From assembly GCF_963662805.1 (NCBI RefSeq), contig NZ_OY759862.1, forward strand, positions 124,001 to 188,000: a stretch of 64,000 nucleotides of DNA, read 5' to 3'. A program made the translations under genes and the position numbers. This stretch comes from an uncultured Cohaesibacter sp. GTDB lineage: Bacteria; Pseudomonadota; Alphaproteobacteria; Rhizobiales; Cohaesibacteraceae. Numbering within the stretch: the first letter of the stretch is position 1; each line of letters opens with the position of its first letter. Below, piece by piece: positions 16,392-24,341 of this stretch. The notes under the pieces were generated by a model. The model saw nothing but the letters and a program-made list of their open reading frames with translations, was not told where the DNA came from and ran no database searches.

Positions 16392-16748
16392 ATGAAAATC
16401 ACCGAATGGATTAAACCAGCACTCTTGGGTGCGGGCACAGGCGCTGTTGTTCTGGCTGTTATCGGCTTCAACTGGGGAGGCTGGATGATGACTGATACAG
16501 CAAACGAGTTGTCAGACAAGGCAGCTAGAACAGCCGTTGTTGCTGCTCTCTTGCCTTACTGTATTCAAAACTCGAAATCTGATCCATTGTCTCAAAATGT
16601 TATCACTGAGCTTAAAGCCGCTAGCAGTTACCAACGGCAATCAATCGTTGAAAAATCGGGATGGGCGACCCCTGCGGGAACGGAAAAACCGAACGGTTTT
16701 CTTGCCCAAGCGTGTCAGATGGAATTGCTTAAAGATCCGCAACAATGA
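16392..16748 (+). CDS. Small single-pass membrane protein, unknown function
   Basis: A 118-residue protein with one hydrophobic segment at residues about 11-32 (ALLGAGTGAVVLAVIGFNWG). A soluble helical domain with two Cys follows, ending CQMELLKDP. The start at 16392 has GGAAG at 6-nt spacing; the ORF extends upstream without a signal. It overlaps the next gene by 4 bp, so the two are likely co-expressed. No family is recognised with confidence, though similar small proteins occur in Rhizobiales. Confidence 0.6.
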   Translation: MKITEWIKPALLGAGTGAVVLAVIGFNWGGWMMTDTANELSDKAARTAVVAALLPYCIQNSKSDPLSQNVITELKAASSYQRQSIVEKSGWATPAGTEKPNGFLAQACQMELLKDPQQ

Positions 16749-17710
16749 TGGAGCTTTTCGGATTTGAGAATTTTTCATCTCATGGTCGGTTTCGGCCAAT
16801 CCTCTTTGAAACAAACAAGAAATCGGCAAAGTCAGCAAGAGAGAAAAAATATGCAGCAATTTTTCTTGCTATTCTTTTCTTACCAGGATTTTTAATCGCC
16901 AATTCAACCATCGCTTTAGCCAATAGCAATTCCCCTGCTAATTCTCAAGAAAAGCAATATGGTGATGGCTGGGAGTGCAAAAAGGGCTATCGAAAAGAAG
17001 ACAACCAATGTTCTCTAATTGTCGTGCCCAAGAATGCGTATTTAACGAATGAAACCTATGGTTCAGGCTGGGAATGTTCTCACGGATTTAGAGAAGTGGA
17101 CAATTCTTGCATCGCTGTTGCCGTGCCGCAGAATGCCCATTTGGGGTCCTATGGTGATGATTGGGAATGCAATCGTGGATATCGTAAATCATCGCAATCC
17201 TGTCTTTTCATCAATGTTCCTCCCAACGGGTATTTATCTGTATATGCAGGGAAAAGTGGATGGGAATGCGAATATGGATATTTCGCGAATGGATCGGAAT
17301 GCACAAAACTTCTAGCACCTACCAATGGCTACCTTACGGGAGCAGCCTATGGTGACGGCTGGGATTGCGATCGAGGGTTTCGTAAAAGCAATAGGCAGTG
17401 TATTGCTATTGAAGTGCCCGCTAACGGCTATCTTGTCGACGCTGCTTATGAGCGTGGATGGGAATGCAAACGCGGCTTCTATAGTACAGACAACGACTGT
17501 ATCAAGATAGAGATTCCAGACAATGCATATTTGTCTGGAACTTCACAAAAACACGGCTGGCTTTGCGAACGTGGATATAAGGCTTCAGAGTCGAAATGCA
17601 TAGCCATCGTTATTCCGAAGAATGCACACCTAGATCGAAATGGCAATGATTGGTCGTGCGATCGCCCATTCAGGCGGGTAAGCGAAGAATGCATATCCGA
17701 ACCTAGGTGA
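16745..17710 (+). CDS. Exported protein of eight Cys/Trp repeats
   Basis: A 321-residue protein. After a basic start and a hydrophobic segment (YAAIFLAILFLPGFLIANST, about residues 36-55, ending ALA-N) the whole mature part is about eight tandem repeats of 30-35 residues. The repeat pattern is G-x-x-W-x-C-x-x-G-(Y/F)-(R/K), about 6 residues, C, then IxVPxNAYL. Each unit has two Cys, presumably one disulfide. It is likely periplasmic or surface-exposed; the binding partner is unknown. Its start overlaps the membrane-protein gene. Base composition is lower in GC than the surrounding phage genes. Confidence 0.7.
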   Translation: MMELFGFENFSSHGRFRPILFETNKKSAKSAREKKYAAIFLAILFLPGFLIANSTIALANSNSPANSQEKQYGDGWECKKGYRKEDNQCSLIVVPKNAYLTNETYGSGWECSHGFREVDNSCIAVAVPQNAHLGSYGDDWECNRGYRKSSQSCLFINVPPNGYLSVYAGKSGWECEYGYFANGSECTKLLAPTNGYLTGAAYGDGWDCDRGFRKSNRQCIAIEVPANGYLVDAAYERGWECKRGFYSTDNDCIKIEIPDNAYLSGTSQKHGWLCERGYKASESKCIAIVIPKNAHLDRNGNDWSCDRPFRRVSEECISEPR

Positions 17711-18058
17711 CAAAGGCTAATTTGCGCCAGCGCAAAAAAAAGGTCCTAACTCGCACTCAAAATGTCGCTCAATTTTGAACTTAATAACTGAAAGGTTTCA
17801 TTAACTGAGCGACATTATCGTTTGTCGGCCTCACATGCTTGAAGATGCTGCGAACAGCGCCTCTTCGCCCGGATTTAGTGGTTGGCTTGTCGATGAGGTT
17901 TGAAACACGGCGCTACTGCAAAAGGTCCAGAAAGACCGCTCACCCGTCGTTTGATCGCAAAGAATGCTGCGCTTCATTCGAATGACAGCAATGGGGAAGT
18001 GGGCTTGCCGCGTGGATCCGCTCACGAACGGCAGCAATGGGCCGTTCCGACCACATCT
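17711..18058. other. Gene-free stretch at the right edge of the cargo island
   Basis: No gene is seen. It contains a GCGCCAGCGC stem next to A8 (17724-17741) and an 11-bp perfect inverted repeat (AATGTCGCTCA at 17761 and its complement at 17806-17816). The second half (from about 17830) shows no coding signal in either direction. Phage sequence resumes at gpG (18059). Confidence 0.4.
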
Positions 18059-18562
18059 TCACTCCCCTAAATACCCCTCCAGCTCCTCGCGGATCGCCTC
18101 TTCATCCTGCCGCCCAATGCCTATGTAGGGCCGTGCGGGGATCTTCACGCCCTTGCTGAAAACAAAGCCTTCGGCACCGCCTGCGACGGGGATGCGCAGA
18201 GAGTTGAACCGGCGTGGTTTGATGGTTGCACCATGCTGCATGACCCAGACCTTTGGATGGTTGAGATTGGTACCAACCTCGGCGCGGGAGGATGAGGCTT
18301 CGAAATGGATGGAGCGCATCAACTCGCCGCTGTCACGAAGGATGCCCCTGGACTGTCGACGGTTAGAGAGGGTAAGAGGGGTGAGCGGTGCCCATTTGTT
18401 GCCATCCGGGCTTTCTTCCCGCTCGAACCTTTCCATGGTCTGATTATAGAGCGCCATGCCGATGACGCGATGAATAGCAGCCTTATCTTCGATCTTGTCA
18501 ATGAGGCGACGGATCTCCTGATCGGCGGAGGCATAGTCATATCGGAAACTGAGGAACGGCAT
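18059..18562 (-). CDS. Phage virion morphogenesis protein (gpG family)
   Basis: A 167-residue gpG-type protein (Mu gp31), needed for head-tail joining or tail morphogenesis. The start at 18562 (MPFLSFRYDYA) has GGAGG at 9-nt spacing; a 26-codon upstream extension lacks one. Family marks are MALYNQTMERFEREESPDGNKWAPL, ILRDSGELMRSIHFE and the C-terminal KIPARPYIGIG. Its normal neighbour, the protease, is 6 kb away because of the cargo island. Confidence 0.85.
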   Translation of the reverse strand: MPFLSFRYDYASADQEIRRLIDKIEDKAAIHRVIGMALYNQTMERFEREESPDGNKWAPLTPLTLSNRRQSRGILRDSGELMRSIHFEASSSRAEVGTNLNHPKVWVMQHGATIKPRRFNSLRIPVAGGAEGFVFSKGVKIPARPYIGIGRQDEEAIREELEGYLGE

Positions 18563-18642
18563 TTGAAAAGCCCTCCGGAGATTGCTATAATGAATGTGGA
18601 TGGAACCGGGGGCCGGTGCGGGCCTCCATACCGGTTTCACGC

Positions 18643-18668
18643 AAAGGCAGCTCGCATCGGCTGCCTTT
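18643..18668 (-). terminator. Hairpin directly after the MuF stop
   Basis: A perfect 9-bp stem AAAGGCAGC / GCTGCCTTT with an 8-nt loop begins at the MuF stop codon. On the minus strand the arm is followed by only a short T stretch, so it may be a processing or stability hairpin. On the plus strand a longer T-rich run follows, so it could stop plus-strand transcription coming out of the cargo island. Confidence 0.4.
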
Positions 18669-20020
18669 TATTTTTCCTCTTTCCCTTTTGCCCTGCGAAA
18701 CAACAGCACCCCACGACGCCAGGTGTTGATCTGGTTGGGATTTGGTTTCCGTTTCCGACCAGTCTCAGCGTTATAGATGGTGGTGCCGCTCCAGCCGTGA
18801 TTGCCCCATTCAAAAGCGCTTAGACCTGCCAGATTGGGTGCTGCCCGGAGATAACGGCGTTTCAGGACCCATCTTTTGAGATGAGTGTGCCATTCCCAGT
18901 CCACCCAGATTTCATCGGGATCCTTGAGCGCTTCGGCAAGCCTTAAGAGCTGAACCGAGCGGGATGAATTGAGCTTTGTTGTGCCATCTGGCCGTTTGAA
19001 CAGGTCAGTTCCGATAACCAACAACTGCCCAGCCTTATCGCGAAAGAGCTTTGCTTCATCTCCTTCAGCGTCGAATTCCGCCAAGAACGCCGAAACATAG
19101 TCAGCATCCTTCATTCCTTTGGGCAGAACCTCGGACTGAACGGGATCAGCAACGTCCTTCATATCAGGCAACGGGTCTATATGGGGAAGCGTAAGCTGCC
19201 TTGAACCGGTATTCTTCAGTTCGCGCGGAATGGTTCCATCTGCCCATGTCCTGCCTGGAGCATAGCCCCAGCCCATATCGACACCAGCAGGGTAGCGGAT
19301 TTTCTCACCTGTGCCGGGGTCCAGTTTCTGCTGATACTGGATGGAAGGCGCGGTATCGGGGCCTTCCTTGCCAATGCGCTTGAGCTTAGCCCGACTGACA
19401 GGGCGAACGCCACAGCCGCACTTCCAGCCATTGGGCGGATAGTAGGTATGCCACCATGGATCATCGGCCCGGAGGATGAGGCCATCCCAGCCTTCATGCT
19501 CTTCACGCGGATGAAGAGGAATCCGTTCCCAACCATGCTTGTATTCCCAGTATGGGAAGGCCTTAAGGGTTGCCGGATCGGTCATCTGCTTGTAGCGGCC
19601 AGCAGCATAGGCGGTTTTGAGATTGGTCTCATAGATGACGCGGACACGCCAGTTGCGTCCTCCCTTGTAATCCCAGCCGTGCTTTTTGACGATCTCGTCA
19701 AAGCGATCAAGAAAGCCGGGATGATAGGTGTCATCCTTATCGAACCATCCCTTGAGCGGCATGCCCTTGGCGATGGCATCATCAATGGCCCTCTGGAAGT
19801 CTTCCAGCATGGCGTCCTTTTGTGCCCCGGCCACAACAAAGGCCCGGTCATGACCATGATGGAGCAAGTCGGACCAGGCGCGGGTCGGCAGGCGCACCTT
19901 CTGGCGATGGAAGTCCAGAGCCTCTTCAAACGGCCCTATGTCGGCAAAGGCAGCTAGTTTTTGGTGTTTTTTTTGAGCCACGCGACCCAGAAGGATAGAT
20001 GCCTGTGTCGTCAAAAACAT
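18668..20020 (-). CDS. MuF head morphogenesis protein fused to a PBECR2-like nuclease-toxin domain
   Basis: A 450-residue protein. Residues about 35-230 form the Mu gpF (gp30) minor head domain, with LPTRAWSDLLHHGHDRAFVV, YETNLKTAYAAGRYKQM and the hallmark GWKCGCGVRPVSRA. The C-terminal part (about 320-450) resembles the PBECR2 nuclease class (barnase/EndoU/colicin E5/RelE-like): DPDEIWVDWEWHTHLKRWVLKRRYL followed by GNHGWSGTTIYNAE. Such MuF-toxin fusions are injected with the genome or act on competitors. The start is uncertain: 20020 overlaps portal by 95 bp across an A8 tract. No immunity gene is recognised next to it. Confidence 0.8.
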   Translation of the reverse strand: MFLTTQASILLGRVAQKKHQKLAAFADIGPFEEALDFHRQKVRLPTRAWSDLLHHGHDRAFVVAGAQKDAMLEDFQRAIDDAIAKGMPLKGWFDKDDTYHPGFLDRFDEIVKKHGWDYKGGRNWRVRVIYETNLKTAYAAGRYKQMTDPATLKAFPYWEYKHGWERIPLHPREEHEGWDGLILRADDPWWHTYYPPNGWKCGCGVRPVSRAKLKRIGKEGPDTAPSIQYQQKLDPGTGEKIRYPAGVDMGWGYAPGRTWADGTIPRELKNTGSRQLTLPHIDPLPDMKDVADPVQSEVLPKGMKDADYVSAFLAEFDAEGDEAKLFRDKAGQLLVIGTDLFKRPDGTTKLNSSRSVQLLRLAEALKDPDEIWVDWEWHTHLKRWVLKRRYLRAAPNLAGLSAFEWGNHGWSGTTIYNAETGRKRKPNPNQINTWRRGVLLFRRAKGKEEK

Positions 20021-21560
20021 CGGATCGGCCCGTGATCTCGGAAAGAGCGATGGCGTTGCCCATCACCCGGCCCATGGGGTCGATCTCCAGTTCGCCGGAC
20101 AGCTCCAGCAAGACCTGAGAGGCCTCCGAGAAGCTAACCACCTTCGACAGGCGTTCCTGGATATGATCGAGCCATGCTTGCTGCTGCGGTCCCGCCAGCT
20201 CTTCCAACTGATCAATCAGATGAGCAATCGGGCTGTCATCATCAGCAAAGGTCGCGTTGTCCTCTGGCTCTGCTGTTTGAGGCGCGGTCAGCTCGACCGG
20301 CACCATCTCAACGTCAAAGACGGAGGAGAGCCAGTCCTGGACATCCTTGGGTTCAAAGCCCTGTTTGCGGGCCGCATCAAGAGAGCGGATTTCTGACTGC
20401 TGGCGGGTGGCCCGTTTTGTCTTCTGGTCTTCCTCTTCGCTTTCATTGCGAGGGCGCGGACGCCACACGGTCGGTGGATTGGCATCGGGCCAGTTCAGCT
20501 CCGATATCCATTTGATGAGGGTCGGGTTGAGCGTATCGGAAAGCTGATCGCAATCATCATCGATAATGCTGTCGGTTTCTTCGGCATGGGTTTGAGACGC
20601 GGCACGAGACCCTTGCCCCTTGAGGCTGGTCGACAGGGTGCTGCCGAGAACCACCTCGGAGGTCTGCTCATCCCAGAACCGGCACCATTCCTCGTAGGAG
20701 GCATTGCCCGAACGGGCTGCTTCCAGAAAGCTGACCTCGGTGCCAATGGGGGCAACAAGCGCCCCTTGCTGGACCATCGCCATCAGCGAATTGAGCAACT
20801 GGTCCTGTTCCTTCTTGGGCGTACCCACCGCATATTTGCCGAACGGAATGGGAGCTGCAAACTTGTCGAGGAACTTCATCCAGAAGGAGACGCCCTCGCG
20901 CTTGAACAGTACATGCCAGAAAAGGACGGAGCCAAGCCCCAGGCCGTAAGGATTGTTTCCTTCAGCATCGAACCGATGGACGATGAACTTGCGAGCGGGC
21001 AGCTTGATGCCTTCTATGGAATTCTCCGGCACCAGAAGGCGCGGGTTCCAGTCCTTGTCAAAGACAAAGCGGCTTGGGTCATGGGCCTTGATCCTGACCG
21101 GCACCACATGCCCGTCCCCATTGCGGCCCCAGACGATTTCCGAGATGGCAAAGCCCTTGAGAATGGCTTTGGAGAGGTCCTTACATATGGCATCAAACGG
21201 CAGGGCATTGAGGATCTCCTCCATGCCGTCCCTCGCGTCGATATCCTTTGCATCCTCGCTTGCCGCCTCGACCACCCATTCGCGCCGGGTGATCTTGCTG
21301 TAGCGCTTGCTAAGGGTCGCCTTGGCCCGGCCATCCTTCATCACCTCATCATAGAGCCTGAGGCCCTTATGCGGCCCCTTCTCCCTGATGGTCGTATCCT
21401 GTGGAACAAGGATATCTGAGTAGAAGGGAACGGTGATGTCATTCTGCACTGTCGCGATCAACTGGCCACCCTGTTTGGGCAACCTCGTCTGTGCAGTTTG
21501 TTGCACCACTTGCTGGGCGGCACGGCGGCGAGCACGGTTACGGCGGGATTTGCGGCTCAT
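19926..21560 (-). CDS. Phage portal protein (DUF935, Mu gp29-like)
   Basis: A 544-residue DUF935 portal, the dodecameric DNA gate of the head. Recognisable blocks are LRLYDEVMKDGRAKATLSKRY near residue 65, FAISEIVWGRNGDGH, the CTP-like FDAEGNNPYGLGLGSVLFW and the later SLKGQGSRAASQTHAEE. The N-terminus is Arg-rich (RKSRRNRARRRAAQQ). It overlaps terminase by 4 bp (ATGA type). The last 30 codons overlap MuF in another frame, across an A8 run. Confidence 0.9.
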   Translation of the reverse strand: MSRKSRRNRARRRAAQQVVQQTAQTRLPKQGGQLIATVQNDITVPFYSDILVPQDTTIREKGPHKGLRLYDEVMKDGRAKATLSKRYSKITRREWVVEAASEDAKDIDARDGMEEILNALPFDAICKDLSKAILKGFAISEIVWGRNGDGHVVPVRIKAHDPSRFVFDKDWNPRLLVPENSIEGIKLPARKFIVHRFDAEGNNPYGLGLGSVLFWHVLFKREGVSFWMKFLDKFAAPIPFGKYAVGTPKKEQDQLLNSLMAMVQQGALVAPIGTEVSFLEAARSGNASYEEWCRFWDEQTSEVVLGSTLSTSLKGQGSRAASQTHAEETDSIIDDDCDQLSDTLNPTLIKWISELNWPDANPPTVWRPRPRNESEEEDQKTKRATRQQSEIRSLDAARKQGFEPKDVQDWLSSVFDVEMVPVELTAPQTAEPEDNATFADDDSPIAHLIDQLEELAGPQQQAWLDHIQERLSKVVSFSEASQVLLELSGELEIDPMGRVMGNAIALSEITGRSDVFDDTGIYPSGSRGSKKTPKTSCLCRHRAV

Positions 21561-23203
21561 AGTCGATAGCCTCCTAACGCGCCCTGACTGATCGGGGCGG
21601 CGGTGGTGATAGAGGTGGCGCTCAGGGTGGTGGCGGCCATTTCGATGGCATGCTTCCAGAGCATTTCGAGACAGTCAGGACCGTCATCATGGTCGGCCAT
21701 GGGCCATTGCTGGAGCTGATCTATGAGGGTCTGCTGGCTCTTGTGCAGGCGGATGGTGCCATCCGAGATCGGGATCTGCAGCCGCTCGATGCGCAAGTTC
21801 TTGTCAATGATCGGCGTGACCGGATAGGCAGGCAGGGCAAGACCGGCTTTTGCCGCGCGCTTCATCAACTCGGTGCGCAGGAACTCCTGGAACTGGACCA
21901 CCTCGGCGAACCACATCTGGCAGTGATATTCCCGCTGCATGGCAATGATGTCATCAATGATGAGATCGGGCACGCGGCGGCGAATGGAGGCTTCGACAAT
22001 ATCGAGAATGGTGCTCTCTTTGTCATATGCCCCAACAAGGATGGCTGACGGGTCGCGATTGCGATTGTTCTTGCCAAGGGACGGATCAACAGCACCGAAG
22101 AACAGCCAGTCCCGATTGACCCGAACCCACCAGGTGATGCTCTGGAAGGGATTGTCGAGCGCCAGCGGTTTGTTCTGATACACGGATTCGAAGGCGGCAT
22201 GATCACCGGCCCGCTCTTTCATGAGATAGATCAGCGTATGATTGGCAGGCCAGTTGAGCACTGCGCCCTTGTCCATCACTTCCTTGTTGGCCGCATAGAA
22301 GGCGTCGGCCTCCGGTTCGCCCTCATTGAGGTAGATCTCTTCCCATTCGTCCCACAGCGCCATATCGTCGGGCCATTCAAGGACAGCGCGCAACTCGGTG
22401 ACGCCCCAGCCAGGCTTCTTGGCATAACGGACAATCACCGCATCAAAATGCAGCACGGTGCCCGCATAGAGCACATCCATGGAGCCATCGGTCGGGCCAA
22501 GCTTGAGGACGGCCTTGGCAATCCAGCTTTCCAGCTTGTCGCGCTGTTTGGGGCTGGCGACATTCTCGTCATTCTCGATATCATCAAGGATGGCCAGGTC
22601 CGGACGATACGGGCCATGGCGGCGGCCTCGGATCTTCTTGCCGGTGCCGAAGCCCTCAACTTTCACATTGTTGCGGGTGATGATATCGCCTTCGCGCCAG
22701 ACGCGGCCCTGCCCGAAGAGATCGGGAAAGTCATATTTGAGACGGGGATTGACCTCCAGCTCGGCCTTCAGAGCTTCGAGCATGACAGCGGCCTGCTCAA
22801 ACGCATCCATGATCAGGACGATATAATGCTTGAGGCCTCGTACAATGCACCAGAGCGGGAAGATCAGGCTGATATGGGTGGATTTGGCCGAACCACGCGG
22901 TGCGATGACCAATTTCTTCTGCCCCTCCCTGGTGGCGACCAGCATTGGCAGATTGTCATAGAGATGCTCATGCAGGAGCGATGGGGCCGAAGTCAGATAA
23001 TGCGGGAAATAGGTCTCGGCAAAGAAGCGATAGCCGGTCTCCGGATCCTGCACCCGTCTCAGGCGCTCGGCCCGCAGTGTGGGGTCAATCGGGAAGGCTT
23101 CAACTTCCAGCTCGATCTTCAGGCGGAAGGCTTCCGCCATCTCGGAGAGGCCGTCGAGGAACTCCCTTGATTTGAGCTGCTTTTGCACCTTGGGCTTGCT
23201 CAT
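21557..23203 (-). CDS. Phage terminase large subunit (Mu gp28-like)
   Basis: A 548-residue packaging motor. Walker A is in VIAPRGSAKSTHISL, and Walker B with the acidic pair is in DLAILDDIENDEN. The RNase H-like nuclease half starts near FFGAVDPSLGKNNRNRDPSA (first catalytic Asp), with a later acidic IIDDIIAM. The length fits Mu-like large terminases. It overlaps both portal and DUF1804 genes by 4 bp, indicating coupled translation. Confidence 0.9.
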   Translation of the reverse strand: MSKPKVQKQLKSREFLDGLSEMAEAFRLKIELEVEAFPIDPTLRAERLRRVQDPETGYRFFAETYFPHYLTSAPSLLHEHLYDNLPMLVATREGQKKLVIAPRGSAKSTHISLIFPLWCIVRGLKHYIVLIMDAFEQAAVMLEALKAELEVNPRLKYDFPDLFGQGRVWREGDIITRNNVKVEGFGTGKKIRGRRHGPYRPDLAILDDIENDENVASPKQRDKLESWIAKAVLKLGPTDGSMDVLYAGTVLHFDAVIVRYAKKPGWGVTELRAVLEWPDDMALWDEWEEIYLNEGEPEADAFYAANKEVMDKGAVLNWPANHTLIYLMKERAGDHAAFESVYQNKPLALDNPFQSITWWVRVNRDWLFFGAVDPSLGKNNRNRDPSAILVGAYDKESTILDIVEASIRRRVPDLIIDDIIAMQREYHCQMWFAEVVQFQEFLRTELMKRAAKAGLALPAYPVTPIIDKNLRIERLQIPISDGTIRLHKSQQTLIDQLQQWPMADHDDGPDCLEMLWKHAIEMAATTLSATSITTAAPISQGALGGYRL

Positions 23204-23700
23204 CCATAGACCTCCACAAGCCGTTCTCCAAAGGGTTCTAGGATTTCCAGAAAGGCGGCGGCATGCTGGGGATAGAATTCGCGGATGAACTCGGCCTGTC
23301 GCTGCAAGACATCATTGGCAACACCCAACTCAGAAATCTTCGGTGCGACACGGCCCGCACTGGCAACCATCTTGTTGAAGGCATCGGATAGACTGGCCAT
23401 GGCCTTGACCCGCTCTTCGGGCGACAGGCCGCCGTCATCCTGCAATTGCTCGATGGTGGCCTTGAACAGGGTGACGAACTGCTCGACGACGCCGGAGACA
23501 ACCGTCTCCAGCCCTTCTCCCGCAATCACGTGCGCAGCACGTGCCACATCCCAGTTGTCGCCGCTTTGCCTGGCGTCCCGCTTCCAGCGGCGCACGGTGG
23601 CCTCGGACACGCCAATAGACAAGGCAATGACCGGGATGGACTGTTGCTCCCGGATATAGGCCCTGCGGGCATCGGTCCTTTTTTCGTCTTTATGCGCCAT
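23200..23700 (-). CDS. DUF1804 protein, putative small terminase subunit
   Basis: A 166-residue DUF1804-family protein. The N-terminal helix-turn-helix reads VIALSIGVSEATVRRWKRDA, followed by the family block DNWDVARAAHVIAGEG. The helical remainder ends EFYPQHAAAFLEILEPFGE. It lies directly before the large terminase, so a DNA-recognition role in packaging is likely. Confidence 0.8.
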   Translation of the reverse strand: MAHKDEKRTDARRAYIREQQSIPVIALSIGVSEATVRRWKRDARQSGDNWDVARAAHVIAGEGLETVVSGVVEQFVTLFKATIEQLQDDGGLSPEERVKAMASLSDAFNKMVASAGRVAPKISELGVANDVLQRQAEFIREFYPQHAAAFLEILEPFGERLVEVYG

Positions 23701-23709
23701 GGCCGGATA

Positions 23710-23916
23710 TCACATCCCGATCTTGTCTTTGATGAAGGCCAGACCAATCGAGATCACACCGGAGGTAATGACCGAATTGGTGATGGAGCGCCTCTCGACG
23801 AGGCGAAGGCGCTCATCCTGCTTTTCGAGGCGGTGATCAAGGCCATTGACCTTGCCGTCGATCCCTTTCAGAAGCCCCTTGATCTCTCTCAGCTGCGCAT
23901 GGATTTCCTCGGACAT
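23710..23916 (-). CDS. Small coiled-coil membrane protein (DUF2730-like)
   Basis: A 68-residue protein: an N-terminal coiled coil (QLREIKGLLKGIDGKVNGLD, LEKQDERLRLVER), then one hydrophobic segment (NSVITSGVISIGLAF). This matches the short DUF2730/Mu gp25-like proteins of lysis regions, possibly spanin- or holin-related. It overlaps the holin stop by one base. Confidence 0.6.
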   Translation of the reverse strand: MSEEIHAQLREIKGLLKGIDGKVNGLDHRLEKQDERLRLVERRSITNSVITSGVISIGLAFIKDKIGM

Positions 23917-24341
23917 CAGGATTTTCCTTTGTTAAAGAGGTAGGAGCGGATGCCCTTCTCAATCGGTCGGGTGACAAAATAGGCGCCAACGATCCACCCG
24001 GCCCAGTCCCCAATCGGATCGGGTAGCTTCGCCACGTCCCATTTGAAGTGAAACAGGCTGTCGGCAATGACAGCGCCATAGTAGGCCCCGGTGGGATAGG
24101 CAAAGAGCGGACGGATCATCGCCGTCAACCACCAGCCCTGTTCGGCAATGACGATATCGCGGGCAGCATTGCGGGCGGCCACATCTGCCCTGATTTCTTC
24201 GATAGTGACCTGCGCGCCAATCTTGGTGCGTTCGGTCAAGCCATCGACCTGACGCTCAAAATAGGACAGCACCCGGTCAACAAGATCGAACCCGAAAAGG
24301 GACAGCAGCTTGGCACCAAGTTTGACGATCCAGCCAATCAT
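23916..24341 (-). CDS. Three-TM phage holin family protein
   Basis: A 141-residue protein like the GTA-type 3TM holins. It has an amphipathic N-terminus (MIGWIVKLGAKLLSLFGFDL), the conserved EQGWWLTAMIRPLFAYP region and a further segment GDWAGWIVGAYFVTRP. It would make the membrane hole for muramidase release. The start at 24341 has GGAGG at 8-nt spacing and overlaps the muramidase stop by 4 bp. A longer ORF to 24440 lies inside the muramidase gene. Confidence 0.75.
   Translation of the reverse strand: MIGWIVKLGAKLLSLFGFDLVDRVLSYFERQVDGLTERTKIGAQVTIEEIRADVAARNAARDIVIAEQGWWLTAMIRPLFAYPTGAYYGAVIADSLFHFKWDVAKLPDPIGDWAGWIVGAYFVTRPIEKGIRSYLFNKGKS

Noticed and set aside
22199..23170. Plus-strand ORF of 323 codons over terminase
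   Set aside because: Shadow of the large terminase, which has clear Walker motifs.
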